Shown here: in pieces, positions 9,046 through 17,183 of the stretch
How the letters are laid out: each line of letters starts with the position of its first letter
Numbering within the stretch: the stretch's first letter is position 1
NCBI GenBank assembly: GCA_001899205.1
Contig: MKVL01000010.1
Location: forward strand, 203,885-267,884
Origin: Mesorhizobium sp. 65-26
GTDB lineage: Bacteria; Pseudomonadota; Alphaproteobacteria; Rhizobiales; Rhizobiaceae
Direction: 5' to 3'
DNA: 64,000 nt
Made by a program: the position numbers and the translations under genes
Notes under the pieces: generated by a model
Seen by the model: only the letters and a program-made list of their open reading frames with translations
Databases searched by the model: none
What the model was told of the DNA's origin: nothing

Positions 9046-9810
9046 TCAATGGATGTGCATGCCCCCATTGATGTCGATGGCGCTGCCGGTGATGTAACCC
9101 GACAGCGGCGAGGCGAGGAACAGGCAGACATTGGCGACGTCCTTTGGCGCGCCGAAGCGGCCGAGCGGGATGCCTTCCAGGAAGCGGCGCTGCGTGGCCT
9201 CGTCGAAGGCTGTGGCGTTCATCTGGGTGATGATGATGCCGGGATTGACGCAGTTGACCCGGATGCCGCGGGGACCGAGCTCGCGCGCCATGCTCTTGGC
9301 CAGCGCCAGCACACCACCCTTGGAGGCCGCGTAGTGCGGCCCGCCCAGCAGGCCGCCGCCGCGCTGCGCCGCGATCGAGGCGAGGCAGATGATGGCGCCG
9401 CCATCCTCCATGAGCGGGATCGCCGCCTGCGCCATGTTCAGCATGCCGCGCAGATTGATGTCGAGCGTCGCGTCCCAGTCGTCGTCGGAGATGTCGAGCA
9501 GCTTGCGCGCCTGGGCGATGCCGGCATTGTTGACCAGGATGTCGAGCCGGCCGAACTCGACGATGGCGCGTTCCACGATTGCGGCGAGCGCCGCCTTGTC
9601 GCGCACGTCGGCGGCCATCCCCAGCGCGCGCGGGCCGCCCAGCGCGGGGTGGTCCGAGGCGATCGCGGCGGCGGCCGTCTCGCAGGCGGCCGCGTCGAGG
9701 TCGACGATCACGACACGGGCGCCGGAAGCCGCGAAGGCGCGCGCCACGGCATAGCCTATGCCGGCCGGATGAGCCGCGCCGGTCACGATGGCAACTTTTC
9801 CGTCGAGCAT
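9046..9810 (-). CDS. SDR family NAD(P)-dependent oxidoreductase
   Basis: Classical short-chain dehydrogenase of 254 residues. It has the nucleotide-binding TGxxxxxGIG segment (TGAAHPAGIG, slightly longer than the usual glycine motif), NNAG, and the catalytic YxxxK (YAASKGG). A GGAGAAAAA ribosome site precedes the ATG at 9810. It is transcribed away from the CUT2 sugar importer from a promoter that mirrors the importer's promoter, so it is probably the first oxidation step (aldose or sugar-alcohol dehydrogenase) on the imported substrate. The substrate is not determined. Confidence 0.9.
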   Translation of the reverse strand: MLDGKVAIVTGAAHPAGIGYAVARAFAASGARVVIVDLDAAACETAAAAIASDHPALGGPRALGMAADVRDKAALAAIVERAIVEFGRLDILVNNAGIAQARKLLDISDDDWDATLDINLRGMLNMAQAAIPLMEDGGAIICLASIAAQRGGGLLGGPHYAASKGGVLALAKSMARELGPRGIRVNCVNPGIIITQMNATAFDEATQRRFLEGIPLGRFGAPKDVANVCLFLASPLSGYITGSAIDINGGMHIH

Positions 9811-9831
9811 TTTTTCTCCAATTTGTAATTT

Positions 9832-9850
9832 CTCATAATACGATAATTGT
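9832..9850 (-). promoter_or_regulatory. Operator-like site at the SDR promoter
   Basis: The block CTCATAATACGATAATT occurs here and, with two mismatches and in opposite orientation, at 10049-10065. It overlaps the predicted -10 element of the leftward SDR promoter, so a bound repressor would block transcription. The adjacent IclR protein is the natural candidate. Confidence 0.6.
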
Positions 9851-9869
9851 TGAAAACAATGGCTGTCAA
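9840..9869 (-). promoter_or_regulatory. Predicted sigma-70 promoter for the leftward SDR
   Basis: Reading leftward, TTGACA (9869-9864), an 18-base spacer and TATCGT (9845-9840) form a -35/-10 pair. It would give a leader of roughly 20-25 bases to the ATG at 9810. The pair, its spacer length and its GC prefix are identical to those of the rightward promoter at 10026-10055. Confidence 0.6.
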
Positions 9870-9935
9870 GCGTGGCTTAGAGGCCAAATCACAGGATCCT
9901 GATCACGCGGGAGGTGATTCATCATTTCCCCTTAA

Positions 9936-9957
9936 ACATATGAAATATAACATATGT
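9936..9957. promoter_or_regulatory. Inverted repeat ACATATG-N8-CATATGT in the divergent promoter region
   Basis: A perfect 7-base inverted repeat with an A/T spacer lies about midway between the two divergent promoters (9840-9869 and 10026-10055). It could be an additional regulator site. It does not share sequence with the -10-overlapping operators, so a second factor, or coincidence in AT-rich DNA, is possible. Confidence 0.4.
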
Positions 9958-10025
9958 ATGCGGTTTTTAGCCTTCCGTGGTTTCTGGTCGCATGGGCTGT
10001 CGGTGGCTGGCGTGATCGCAGGCGC

Positions 10026-10055
10026 TTGACAATCAAAAATTCAGTGAATTATCGT
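10026..10055 (+). promoter_or_regulatory. Predicted sigma-70 promoter for the CUT2 sugar operon
   Basis: TTGACA (10026-10031), an 18-base spacer and TATCGT (10050-10055) lie 42 bases upstream of the binding-protein ATG at 10097. The -10 is weak (4 of 6 matches) and embedded in the operator at 10047-10067. Confidence 0.6.
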
Positions 10056-10067
10056 AATGTGAGAATT
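10047..10067 (+). promoter_or_regulatory. Operator-like palindrome at the CUT2 promoter
   Basis: A 21-base imperfect palindrome bounded by AATT at both ends covers the predicted -10. Its core matches the site at 9832-9850 in 17 of 19 positions when reverse-complemented (TTCTCAnAnTACGATAATT). The repetition at both divergent promoters indicates shared control of import and oxidation. Confidence 0.6.
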
Positions 10068-10096
10068 GATTGAATTCTTGCGACAGGGAGGAATGC

Positions 10097-11359
10097 ATGT
10101 CCGACAAGGAATTGAACATTGTTGCAACGCTGCACGCGCTGGAGGAGGGCGTAGGCCGCCGCACCTTCATGAAGCTGATGGGGGCAGCCGGCATTTCGCT
10201 GGCGATGACGCCGGCGGTGACGCGCCTGGCCGAAGCCGCCACCGTCATCCGCGGCAAGATCGCCAACCAGGTCTCGACCCCGTCCAACGACTACTGGTCG
10301 GTGTGGACGCGCGCCTTCGGTGCCGCCGCCGAGTCGCTCGGCCTCGAGAAGCAGGAGCTGTTCCATCAGAACGACACCGCGCGGCAGCTGTCGCAGGTGC
10401 GCAGCCTGCCGGCGAGCTCGGCCAAGATGCTGATCGGCTGCGTGGAGCCGGCCGGCTCGCTGCCGACCGTGGCCAAATTCTGCCAGGAAAACTCCATCCA
10501 CTACGTGCCGAGCTGGGAATCGCCGGCCTGGTTCACCCCGCCCGACATCGGCGATTTCTACGTCTCCTTCGTCACGCCCAACTCGGTCGAGGGCGCCTAT
10601 GAAGTCGCCAAGGCGCTGTTCCAGAGCGTTGGCGGCGAGGGCAAGATCGTCCACATCGCCGGCCTCGCCACGCCGACCGATTCCTATCGCACGGCCGGCC
10701 TCATGCAGGCGGCCAAGGAATTCCCCGGCATCAAGATCGTCGGCGGGCTGCATGCCAACTGGGATCGCGAGCAGGCGCGCAAGGTGATGCTCTCCATGGT
10801 CACCGCGCATCCCGACATGAAGGGCGTGTTCGCGCAGAACGACAACATGGCGCTGGGTGTGCTTTCGGTGTTGCGCGAGCGCAACCTGAAGAACGTCAAG
10901 GTGTCCGGCGTCGACGGCCTGCCGGAGGGCCTGCGCGAAGTGGCAAAGGGCGAGCAAATGGTCGCCACCCACACCTCGCTGCCGCCTTACGGCGCTGGCT
11001 TCACCGCGGTGCTTGCCTTCGACGCGCTCAACGGCTGGAAGCCTACGTTGGGCGAGCGGCTGCTGTTCACCGGCTCGGCGCTGGCGACGGCCGAGAATTC
11101 CGGGCGCATCGAGAAGGCAATCTACGGCGAGGGCTCCAAGCCCTTCGACTGGGCGCTGATGAGCCGCACGCTGAACCCGGAGACCTGGGATCCGCAGAAC
11201 AAGATCACCGCGATCGAGCCGGAGACCTATTGGGGTCCGTTCCCGGACGGCAAGGAGCGTCTCAACGCCGCCTATGCGGGCGCCAGGGACAAGGGCGAGT
11301 TCTCCAAGGTCGATGCGCTCTATGCCGCGCATTACAAGACCGGCCCGGTCAAGGCCTGA
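10097..11359 (+). CDS. Tat-exported sugar ABC transporter substrate-binding protein (CUT2, ribose/xylose type)
   Basis: Periplasmic binding protein of 420 residues, longer than RbsB-like proteins (about 300). A twin-arginine signal (GRRTFMKLMGAAG) lies around residues 19-45 after an N-terminal lead. The following domain has the two-lobe periplasmic-binding fold typical of sugar-binding Peripla_BP_4 proteins (FAQNDNMALGVLSVLRE and VDGLPEGL segments). The ATG at 10097 follows AGGGAGGA; the ATG at 10093 is in another frame. It is the first gene of an operon with a two-domain ATPase and one permease. Confidence 0.92.
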   Translation: MSDKELNIVATLHALEEGVGRRTFMKLMGAAGISLAMTPAVTRLAEAATVIRGKIANQVSTPSNDYWSVWTRAFGAAAESLGLEKQELFHQNDTARQLSQVRSLPASSAKMLIGCVEPAGSLPTVAKFCQENSIHYVPSWESPAWFTPPDIGDFYVSFVTPNSVEGAYEVAKALFQSVGGEGKIVHIAGLATPTDSYRTAGLMQAAKEFPGIKIVGGLHANWDREQARKVMLSMVTAHPDMKGVFAQNDNMALGVLSVLRERNLKNVKVSGVDGLPEGLREVAKGEQMVATHTSLPPYGAGFTAVLAFDALNGWKPTLGERLLFTGSALATAENSGRIEKAIYGEGSKPFDWALMSRTLNPETWDPQNKITAIEPETYWGPFPDGKERLNAAYAGARDKGEFSKVDALYAAHYKTGPVKA

Positions 11360-11383
11360 GCCCGGGCACGACAGACAGCATCG

Positions 11384-12910
11384 ATGAACACGGTCGTTCC
11401 GGCACTCGCGCTGAGCGGTGTCAGCAAACACTATGGTCCGGTGGCGGCGCTGCGCGCCGTCGACCTGACCCTGGCGCGGCACAGCGTGCTGGGCCTGGTC
11501 GGCGAGAACGGTGCCGGCAAGTCGACGCTGATCTCCATCATCAACGGAACCGTCCTCCCGACGGACGGCGAACTCAGGGTCAACGGCGTCGCCGTCACCC
11601 CGGGTTCGCCGGCTGATGCCGCGCGCGCCGGCATCGCCACCGTGTTCCAGGAGCAGGGACTGATCTCCAATCTGCACGTCTTCGAGAACATGCTGCTCGG
11701 CCGCGAGGCGGGCTTCTCGCGCGCCGGCATACTCGGCCGCTCGGCCATGGTCGGGCTCGCCCGCGACGTGCTGTCCGAACTCGGCATTGCCATCGACCCG
11801 CTGGCGGTGACGGGCGAGCTTGCTTTCGGCGAACGCCAGCTGGTCGAGATCGCCAAGGCCTTCGCTCTTGGCCGCATCTATCCGGTGGAGCCGATCGTGC
11901 TGCTCGACGAGCCGACCAGCGCGCTGTCGGACAAGGAAACGCAGATCCTGTTCAACTCCATCCGCCGTTGGCGCGAGAAGGCCTCGATCATCCTGGTCTC
12001 GCACCGGCTGTCCGACGTCTTCGCCGTCTGCGACCACGTCACCGCGCTCAAGGACGGCACGGTCAATGGCCACTGGGCGGTGGCCGACGCCACGCCTGAC
12101 ATGCTGCACGAGGCGATCGTCGGCCGGCCGCGCTCCGCCGGCTACTACAAGGAGGCCGAGCAGCGCGAGGATCTGGGCGAAGTACTGCTCGACATCCGCT
12201 CGGTCTCGGTGCCGGGGCAGTTGCGCGAGGTGTCGCTGTCGGTACGGGCGGGCGAGATCGTCGGCATCGCAGGCGTGCTGGGGTCCGGCAAGACGGTGCT
12301 CGCCAACGCCATAACCGGCGCGGTGCGGCCGGCGAGCGGCGAGATCCGCGTCGGCGGCAAGGCGCTGAAGCCGGGCTCGCGCGCCGATGCGCTGGCCGCC
12401 GATGTCGGCTTCGTGCCGGCCGAGCGCAACATAGCCGGGGTCATCGGCATGCATTCCATAGAATGGAACATGACGCTGCCGTCGATACGCTCGTTCCGCG
12501 TGGCCGGGCTGCCGTTCCTTTCCGGCAGCCGGCAGGCCAGCGTCACCGATGGCTGGATCGCGCGGCTGCGCGTGCGCACCCCCGGCCGTGCCGTGCAGAT
12601 CCGCAACCTTTCAGGCGGCAACGCGCAGAAGGTGGTGTTCGCCAAGTGGCTGGCACGCGGCATCAAGGTGTTCGTGCTCGACGACCCGGGCCGCGGCCTC
12701 GATGTCGGGGCCAAGGAGGAGATCTACGTGCTGCTGCGCGACCTTGCCCGGCAGGGCGTCGCCATCGTGCTGGTCTCCGACAACCTGCCCGAGATCATCG
12801 GCCTGTCCAACCGCATCATCACGCTGAGGTCGGGCGCGATCTCGGCCGAGATCAACGCGCCGGCCAACGACAAGCCGGCCGAGACGGCCGTCGTGCCGCA
12901 TATGGTTTGA
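11384..12910 (+). CDS. Sugar ABC transporter ATP-binding protein, tandem ATPase (RbsA/XylG type)
   Basis: 508 residues, the normal size of CUT2 ATPases with two fused ABC domains. The first domain has a standard Walker A (GENGAGKST), a signature region FGERQLVEIAKA and Walker B LLDEPTSALS. The second has the degenerate Walker A typical of the family (GVLGSGKTV), signature LSGGNAQK and VLDDPGRGLDVGAK. It works with the binding protein just upstream (25 bp) and the permease 5 bp downstream. Confidence 0.95.
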   Translation: MNTVVPALALSGVSKHYGPVAALRAVDLTLARHSVLGLVGENGAGKSTLISIINGTVLPTDGELRVNGVAVTPGSPADAARAGIATVFQEQGLISNLHVFENMLLGREAGFSRAGILGRSAMVGLARDVLSELGIAIDPLAVTGELAFGERQLVEIAKAFALGRIYPVEPIVLLDEPTSALSDKETQILFNSIRRWREKASIILVSHRLSDVFAVCDHVTALKDGTVNGHWAVADATPDMLHEAIVGRPRSAGYYKEAEQREDLGEVLLDIRSVSVPGQLREVSLSVRAGEIVGIAGVLGSGKTVLANAITGAVRPASGEIRVGGKALKPGSRADALAADVGFVPAERNIAGVIGMHSIEWNMTLPSIRSFRVAGLPFLSGSRQASVTDGWIARLRVRTPGRAVQIRNLSGGNAQKVVFAKWLARGIKVFVLDDPGRGLDVGAKEEIYVLLRDLARQGVAIVLVSDNLPEIIGLSNRIITLRSGAISAEINAPANDKPAETAVVPHMV

Positions 12911-12915
12911 GGAAG

Positions 12916-13911
12916 ATGGAAGCCAAATTGTCCCAGTCCGCAACCACGGCCATGCCGCCGGCATGGCGCCAGTGGATCGCCAAGCACGCGATCGCGCTTT
13001 ATCCGGTGCTGGTCATCCTGGCGCTGGTGGTGTTCTTCGCCGTGCAGAACCCCAACTTCGCCACCTTCGACAATGCCATGAACATCGGCCGGCAGTCCTC
13101 GGTGCTGCTGCTGGTGGCGCTGGCCGGCACGATGGTGATCATGATCGGCTCGATCGACCTTTCGGTGGGCTCGATCGTCACGCTCGCCGGCATCGTCGCC
13201 GCGCTCACCATCGATTCCGCCGGGCCGGTCGTGGCGATCCTCGCCGGCATAGGCACCGGCCTCGTCGTCGGGCTGATCAACGGCGTGACGCTGATCTCGC
13301 TGAAAGTGCCGTCCTTCCTGGTCACGCTCGGCATGCTGTCGATCCTGTCGGGCATCGCAAACATGATCTGCGGCGGCGCCTCCATCATGTTCATGGACCT
13401 CAGCCTGACCAACTTCGTCAACGCCGAGCTCATCCCCGGCCTGCCGACCATCATCCTGGTGGCGCTGCTCAGCGCCGCGGCGCTCACCTTCATCGCCTTC
13501 AAGACTGTGCTGGGTCGCTACCTCTTCGCTATCGGCGGTGGCGAGATCGTTGCCGCCAATTCCGGTGTTCCGGTCAACCGCTACAAGGTCTACGCCTTCA
13601 TGCTGTCCGGGGCGCTGTGCGGCCTGGCCGGCGTGCTGCTCACCGCGCAGGTGGGCGCCGGAACGCCGGCGGCGGGTGCCAACATGCTGCTTGATTCTAT
13701 CGCGGCCATCGTCATGGGCGGCACGGCGCTGTCGGGCGGCATCGGCGGGCCGCAGCGCACCATCCTCGGCGTGCTGGTCATCGCCATCCTGTCCAACGGC
13801 ATGGACGTCACCGAGGTCAGCAGCTTCACCCAGGAGATCGTCAAGGGCCTCGTCATCATCCTGGCGGTGGCCTCGACCATCGACCGCAAGAAATATCCCT
13901 TCATCAAGTGA
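12916..13911 (+). CDS. Sugar ABC transporter permease (RbsC type, CUT2)
   Basis: Polytopic inner-membrane protein of 331 residues matching RbsC/XylH permeases. Family segments include MIGSIDLSVGSIVTLAG in the N-terminal half and a glycine-rich IVMGGTALSGGIGG stretch near residues 255-280. The ATG follows GAGGAAG, 5 bases after the ATPase stop. A longer upstream frame is open only because it overlaps the ATPase gene. It completes a one-permease CUT2 importer. Confidence 0.94.
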   Translation: MEAKLSQSATTAMPPAWRQWIAKHAIALYPVLVILALVVFFAVQNPNFATFDNAMNIGRQSSVLLLVALAGTMVIMIGSIDLSVGSIVTLAGIVAALTIDSAGPVVAILAGIGTGLVVGLINGVTLISLKVPSFLVTLGMLSILSGIANMICGGASIMFMDLSLTNFVNAELIPGLPTIILVALLSAAALTFIAFKTVLGRYLFAIGGGEIVAANSGVPVNRYKVYAFMLSGALCGLAGVLLTAQVGAGTPAAGANMLLDSIAAIVMGGTALSGGIGGPQRTILGVLVIAILSNGMDVTEVSSFTQEIVKGLVIILAVASTIDRKKYPFIK

Positions 13912-13954
13912 TCGCCGGGCGAGGTCCCGCGAAGCAGAACCACAAGGAGCAGAC

Positions 13955-14380
13955 ATGAGCGCCAAGCTTGTCCCCGTCGTCACCCGCAAGGACCACGAGC
14001 ATGCCGGCACCGGACAGTCGGGCGGCGCGGTGCGCATTTCCGGCGTGAGCCCTCAGCACACGCCGGCGACCAAGATCTGGTTCGGCAAGGTCTCCAACAA
14101 GCCCGGCTACCGCTCGCTGCCGCATCACCATGGCGACGCCGAGACCGGCGGCTATGTGTTCAAGGGCAAGGGCCGGATCTATTTCGGCGAGAACTACGCC
14201 GAATATCTCGACATGGACGAGGGCGACTTCGTCTTCGTGCCGCCGCACATGCCGCATGTCGAGGTCAACATGAGCACGACCGAAGACCTGGTCTGGCTCA
14301 CAGCGCGCACGCCCGACAACATCGTGGTCAACCTGCCGGATGTCGACGATACCACCCTCGTTGGCTATAGGCGCGCCTGA
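13955..14380 (+). CDS. Small cupin-domain protein
   Basis: 141-residue single-domain cupin. It has the first cupin motif with clustered histidines (LPHHHGDAETGGYVFKGKG) and the second motif GDFVFVPPHMPHVEVN. Metal-binding His and Glu residues are present, so an isomerase, epimerase or lyase role on the imported sugar or its acid is plausible. An AAGGAG ribosome site precedes it. Its position between importer and hydrolases implies a catabolic role, but the reaction is unknown. Confidence 0.85.
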   Translation: MSAKLVPVVTRKDHEHAGTGQSGGAVRISGVSPQHTPATKIWFGKVSNKPGYRSLPHHHGDAETGGYVFKGKGRIYFGENYAEYLDMDEGDFVFVPPHMPHVEVNMSTTEDLVWLTARTPDNIVVNLPDVDDTTLVGYRRA

Positions 14381-14409
14381 AGAAAGAGCCCCGTTCGGGA
14401 GGAAGACAC

Positions 14410-15198
14410 ATGACTGATATCCGCCTCTACATGTTCGATACCGGCATCCTCAAATGCAAGTATCACGACATCTACCTGAACCAGGGCGGGGATTCCGATT
14501 TCGAGATCCCGGTTCCGTTTTATTTCATCACGCATCCCAAGGGGAACGTGATCATCGACGGCGGCACCCCGGTGGAATGCGCCACCGACGCCAAGGGCCA
14601 CTGGGGCAAGGTGGCCGAGTTCTTCACTCCGGTGCTGACGCCCGAACAGGGCTGCGTGGCGCAGATCGAGAAGCTCGGCTTCACGGTCGACAGCGTGAAG
14701 AATGTCGTGCTCTCGCACCTGCATCTCGACCATGTCGGCGCCGTCGGCCGCTTCCCCAACGCCACCCATGTCGTGCAGCGCATCGAATATGAATACGCCT
14801 TCACGCCGGACTGGTTCGCCAACCTCGCCTATGTGCGCAAGGACTTCGACCGGCCGGGCCTGAAATGGCTGATACTCGAGGACGCCTGGGGCGATTTCTA
14901 CGACCTCTATGGCGACGGCTCGATCATCCTGATCCGCTCGCCAGGCCACACGATCGGCCACCAGTCGATCCTGGTGCGCACGTCCAGCGGCCAATCGGTG
15001 CTGCTGGCGGTCGATGCCGCCGACACGCTCGATCATTGGGAGGAGCGCGCGCTGCCCGGCGCGCTGCATTCGACCATCGATTCCGTTCGTTCGGTGAAGA
15101 AGCTGCGCGCCGTGCAGGAAAAGACCGGCGCGCTGGTCGTGGCCGGCCATGACGGCCCGCAATGGGCTACGCTGAAGAAGGCGCCCGATTTCTACTGA
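14410..15198 (+). CDS. Metallo-beta-lactamase-fold hydrolase (lactonase-like, AttM/AiiB group)
   Basis: 262-residue MBL-fold enzyme of the N-acyl homoserine lactonase family. The zinc motif HLHLDHVG is complete (H103, H105, D107, H108) and later ligands are visible in SPGHTIGH and in the VAGHDGP segment. The family opens lactones. Here it lies inside a sugar catabolic operon between a cupin and a fumarylacetoacetase-family hydrolase, so a sugar lactone is a more likely substrate than a quorum signal. No signal peptide is seen, so it acts in the cytoplasm. Confidence 0.85.
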   Translation: MTDIRLYMFDTGILKCKYHDIYLNQGGDSDFEIPVPFYFITHPKGNVIIDGGTPVECATDAKGHWGKVAEFFTPVLTPEQGCVAQIEKLGFTVDSVKNVVLSHLHLDHVGAVGRFPNATHVVQRIEYEYAFTPDWFANLAYVRKDFDRPGLKWLILEDAWGDFYDLYGDGSIILIRSPGHTIGHQSILVRTSSGQSVLLAVDAADTLDHWEERALPGALHSTIDSVRSVKKLRAVQEKTGALVVAGHDGPQWATLKKAPDFY

Positions 15199-15245
15199 GA
15201 CAGGCAGGGCGGGCCGCAAGGCCCCTCCGACAACGAGGACATGAC

Positions 15246-16094
15246 ATGAAGCTTCTGCGTTTCGGCCCGATCGGGCAGGAAAAGCCCGGCCTGCTCGACG
15301 GGCAGGGCACGCTGCGCGATCTTTCCGGCGTGGTCGCCGACATCGCCGGCGAGGTGCTGGGCGATGCCGGGCTGGCGCGGCTCGCCGCGCTCGACACGTC
15401 GACGCTGCCGTCGGTCGAGGGCAATCCGCGCATCGGCGCCTGCGTCGGCGAGGTCGGCAAGATGATCTGCGTCGGGCTGAACTATGCCGACCACGCGAAG
15501 GAGACCGGCAAGGAGCCGCCGGCCGAGCCGATCCTGTTCATGAAGGCGACGACGGCGCTCTGCGGCCCGAACGACGACATCGAGATCCCCAGGGGCTCCC
15601 TGAAGACGGACTGGGAAGTCGAGCTCGGCGTCGTCATCGGCAAACGCGCCAAATACGTTGCCGAAGCCGATGCGCTTGGCCATGTCGCCGGTTACTGTGT
15701 GGTCAACGACGTGTCCGAGCGCGCCTTCCAGTCGGAGCGCGGCGGGCAGTGGACCAAGGGCAAGAGCCACGACACGTTCGGCCCGATCGGTCCGTGGCTG
15801 GTGACGCGCGACGAGGTCGCCGACCCGCAGGCGGTGGGCCTGTGGCTGGAGGTGGATGGCGTCAGCCGGCAGAACGGCTCGACCCGAACCATGATCTTCG
15901 GCGTCGCCCATCTGGTCAGCTACATCAGCCAGTTCATGACGCTGGAACCGGGCGACATCATCGCCACCGGCACGCCGCCCGGCGTCGGGCTCGGCCAGAA
16001 GCCGCCGGTGTTCCTCAAGGTTGGCCAGAGCATGCGGCTCGGCATCCAGGGGCTGGGCATCCAGACACAGCGCACCGTCGCGGCGCGGGCCTGA
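15246..16094 (+). CDS. Fumarylacetoacetate hydrolase family protein (2,4-diketo-3-deoxy-fuconate/rhamnonate hydrolase-like)
   Basis: 282-residue hydrolase with the catalytic-domain landmarks ICVGLNYADHAKE, FMKATTALCG, the metal-binding EVELGVVIG and ATGTPPGVGLGQKPPVFLKVG. These are characteristic of the group that cleaves 2,4-diketo-3-deoxy sugar acids in the non-phosphorylative L-fucose/L-rhamnose route, often annotated as ureidoglycolate lyase. The neighbouring SDR (16173-16955) could supply the diketo substrate. The substrate assignment is by family and context. Confidence 0.88.
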   Translation: MKLLRFGPIGQEKPGLLDGQGTLRDLSGVVADIAGEVLGDAGLARLAALDTSTLPSVEGNPRIGACVGEVGKMICVGLNYADHAKETGKEPPAEPILFMKATTALCGPNDDIEIPRGSLKTDWEVELGVVIGKRAKYVAEADALGHVAGYCVVNDVSERAFQSERGGQWTKGKSHDTFGPIGPWLVTRDEVADPQAVGLWLEVDGVSRQNGSTRTMIFGVAHLVSYISQFMTLEPGDIIATGTPPGVGLGQKPPVFLKVGQSMRLGIQGLGIQTQRTVAARA

Positions 16095-16172
16095 ACGATA
16101 AAGACCACCGCGCCCGGTGGTCCCGGCGAAAAGCACGGACGCGCGGGCGCGCAGAAAGCAGGAAGAATACCC

Positions 16173-16955
16173 ATGGCAAATCTGAAGGACCGCGTCGCCA
16201 TCGTCACCGGCGGCAGCCGGGGGCAGGGCGAGGCGGAAGCGCGGCTCCTGGCCGAGGCTGGCGCGGCCGTCATGGTGTGCGACGTGCTGGAGGCGGAAGG
16301 CGAGGCGCTGGCCGGAGCGCTGCGGGCGCAAGGCCACGAGGCACGCTTCCTGACGCTCGACGTGTCCAGCGGGGAAAGCTGGAAGAATGCCATCGAGGCG
16401 GTGCGTGGCTGGAAGGGCAGGCTCGACGTGCTGGTCAACAACGCCGGCATCATCAACCGCAAATCGCTCAATGACACGCCGCTCGAGGCCTGGGAACGGC
16501 TGATCGGCATCAACCTCACCGGCACCTTCCTCGGCATCCAGGCGGCGGCGCCGCTGATGCGCGAGAACGGCGGCGGCAGCATCGTCAACATCTCGTCCAA
16601 CAGCGCCTTCTCCGGCCATTACGACCCGGCCTACACGGCCAGCAAATGGGGCGTGCGCGGGCTGACCCGCACGGCGGCGATGGAATATGTTTCCTGGGGT
16701 ATACGGGTGAACAGCGTCTGTCCGGGCCTGATCGTCACCGGTCTCAACGCCAACGCGCCGCATCTGCAGCCGATGATCGGGCTGACGCCGATGAAGCGCA
16801 GTGGCACGCCGGAGGAGGTCGCCAAGCTGGTGTTGTTCCTGGCCGGCGAGGATTCCAGCTTCATCACCGGCGAGGATTTCCTTATCGACGGCGGCTTCAC
16901 GTCGGGCGCTGGCTATCGCCGCGTCGCCGTGGAAACCGGGCTCTACGAGAGCTGA
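16173..16955 (+). CDS. SDR family NAD(P)-dependent oxidoreductase (2-keto-3-deoxy-sugar-acid dehydrogenase-like)
   Basis: 260-residue classical SDR with TGGSRGQGEA (residues about 11-20), NNAGI and the YTASK active site. It is the last gene of the CUT2 operon, directly after the FAH-family hydrolase. In the known L-2-keto-3-deoxyfuconate route an SDR oxidises C4 of the keto-deoxy acid before the FAH enzyme cleaves it, which fits this order. The ATG lies after a short leader with AGGAAG. Confidence 0.9.
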   Translation: MANLKDRVAIVTGGSRGQGEAEARLLAEAGAAVMVCDVLEAEGEALAGALRAQGHEARFLTLDVSSGESWKNAIEAVRGWKGRLDVLVNNAGIINRKSLNDTPLEAWERLIGINLTGTFLGIQAAAPLMRENGGGSIVNISSNSAFSGHYDPAYTASKWGVRGLTRTAAMEYVSWGIRVNSVCPGLIVTGLNANAPHLQPMIGLTPMKRSGTPEEVAKLVLFLAGEDSSFITGEDFLIDGGFTSGAGYRRVAVETGLYES

Positions 16956-17121
16956 GTATCCGTGGAAGGCCGTCGGCCTTTCGACGCTTCCTGAGATCTG
17001 TTCCATCCTGATCTTGCTCGGGGCGGGCCGCATGGCCCGCCCCGATGCATTTCGGGCGGCGAAGCCGTGGCGCAACCGGAAGGCAACGCCGATGGATCGC
17101 GGGGGTGTGCGTCGCGGCTGC

Positions 17122-17173
17122 TTGACGTTTGATCAATCGCTGATACGTTATTTGCGAATTTTGTTCGTAAATA
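17122..17173 (+). promoter_or_regulatory. Candidate promoter and operator-like motif before the arginase-family gene
   Basis: TTGACG (17122-17127) and CGTTAT (17146-17151) with an 18-base spacer form a possible promoter. Just downstream TTGTTCGTAAATA (17161-17173) closely matches TTGTTCGTTTATA at 18898-18910 in the XRE-cupin/binding-protein intergenic region. The shared 13-mer may be a site for the XRE-cupin regulator. Confidence 0.4.
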
Positions 17174-17183
17174 CGGAACCGAC

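Noticed and set aside
14410-15198. Quorum-quenching lactonase
   Set aside because: The fold and zinc motif fit AHL lactonases, but the gene sits inside a sugar catabolic operon, so I did not call it quorum quenching.
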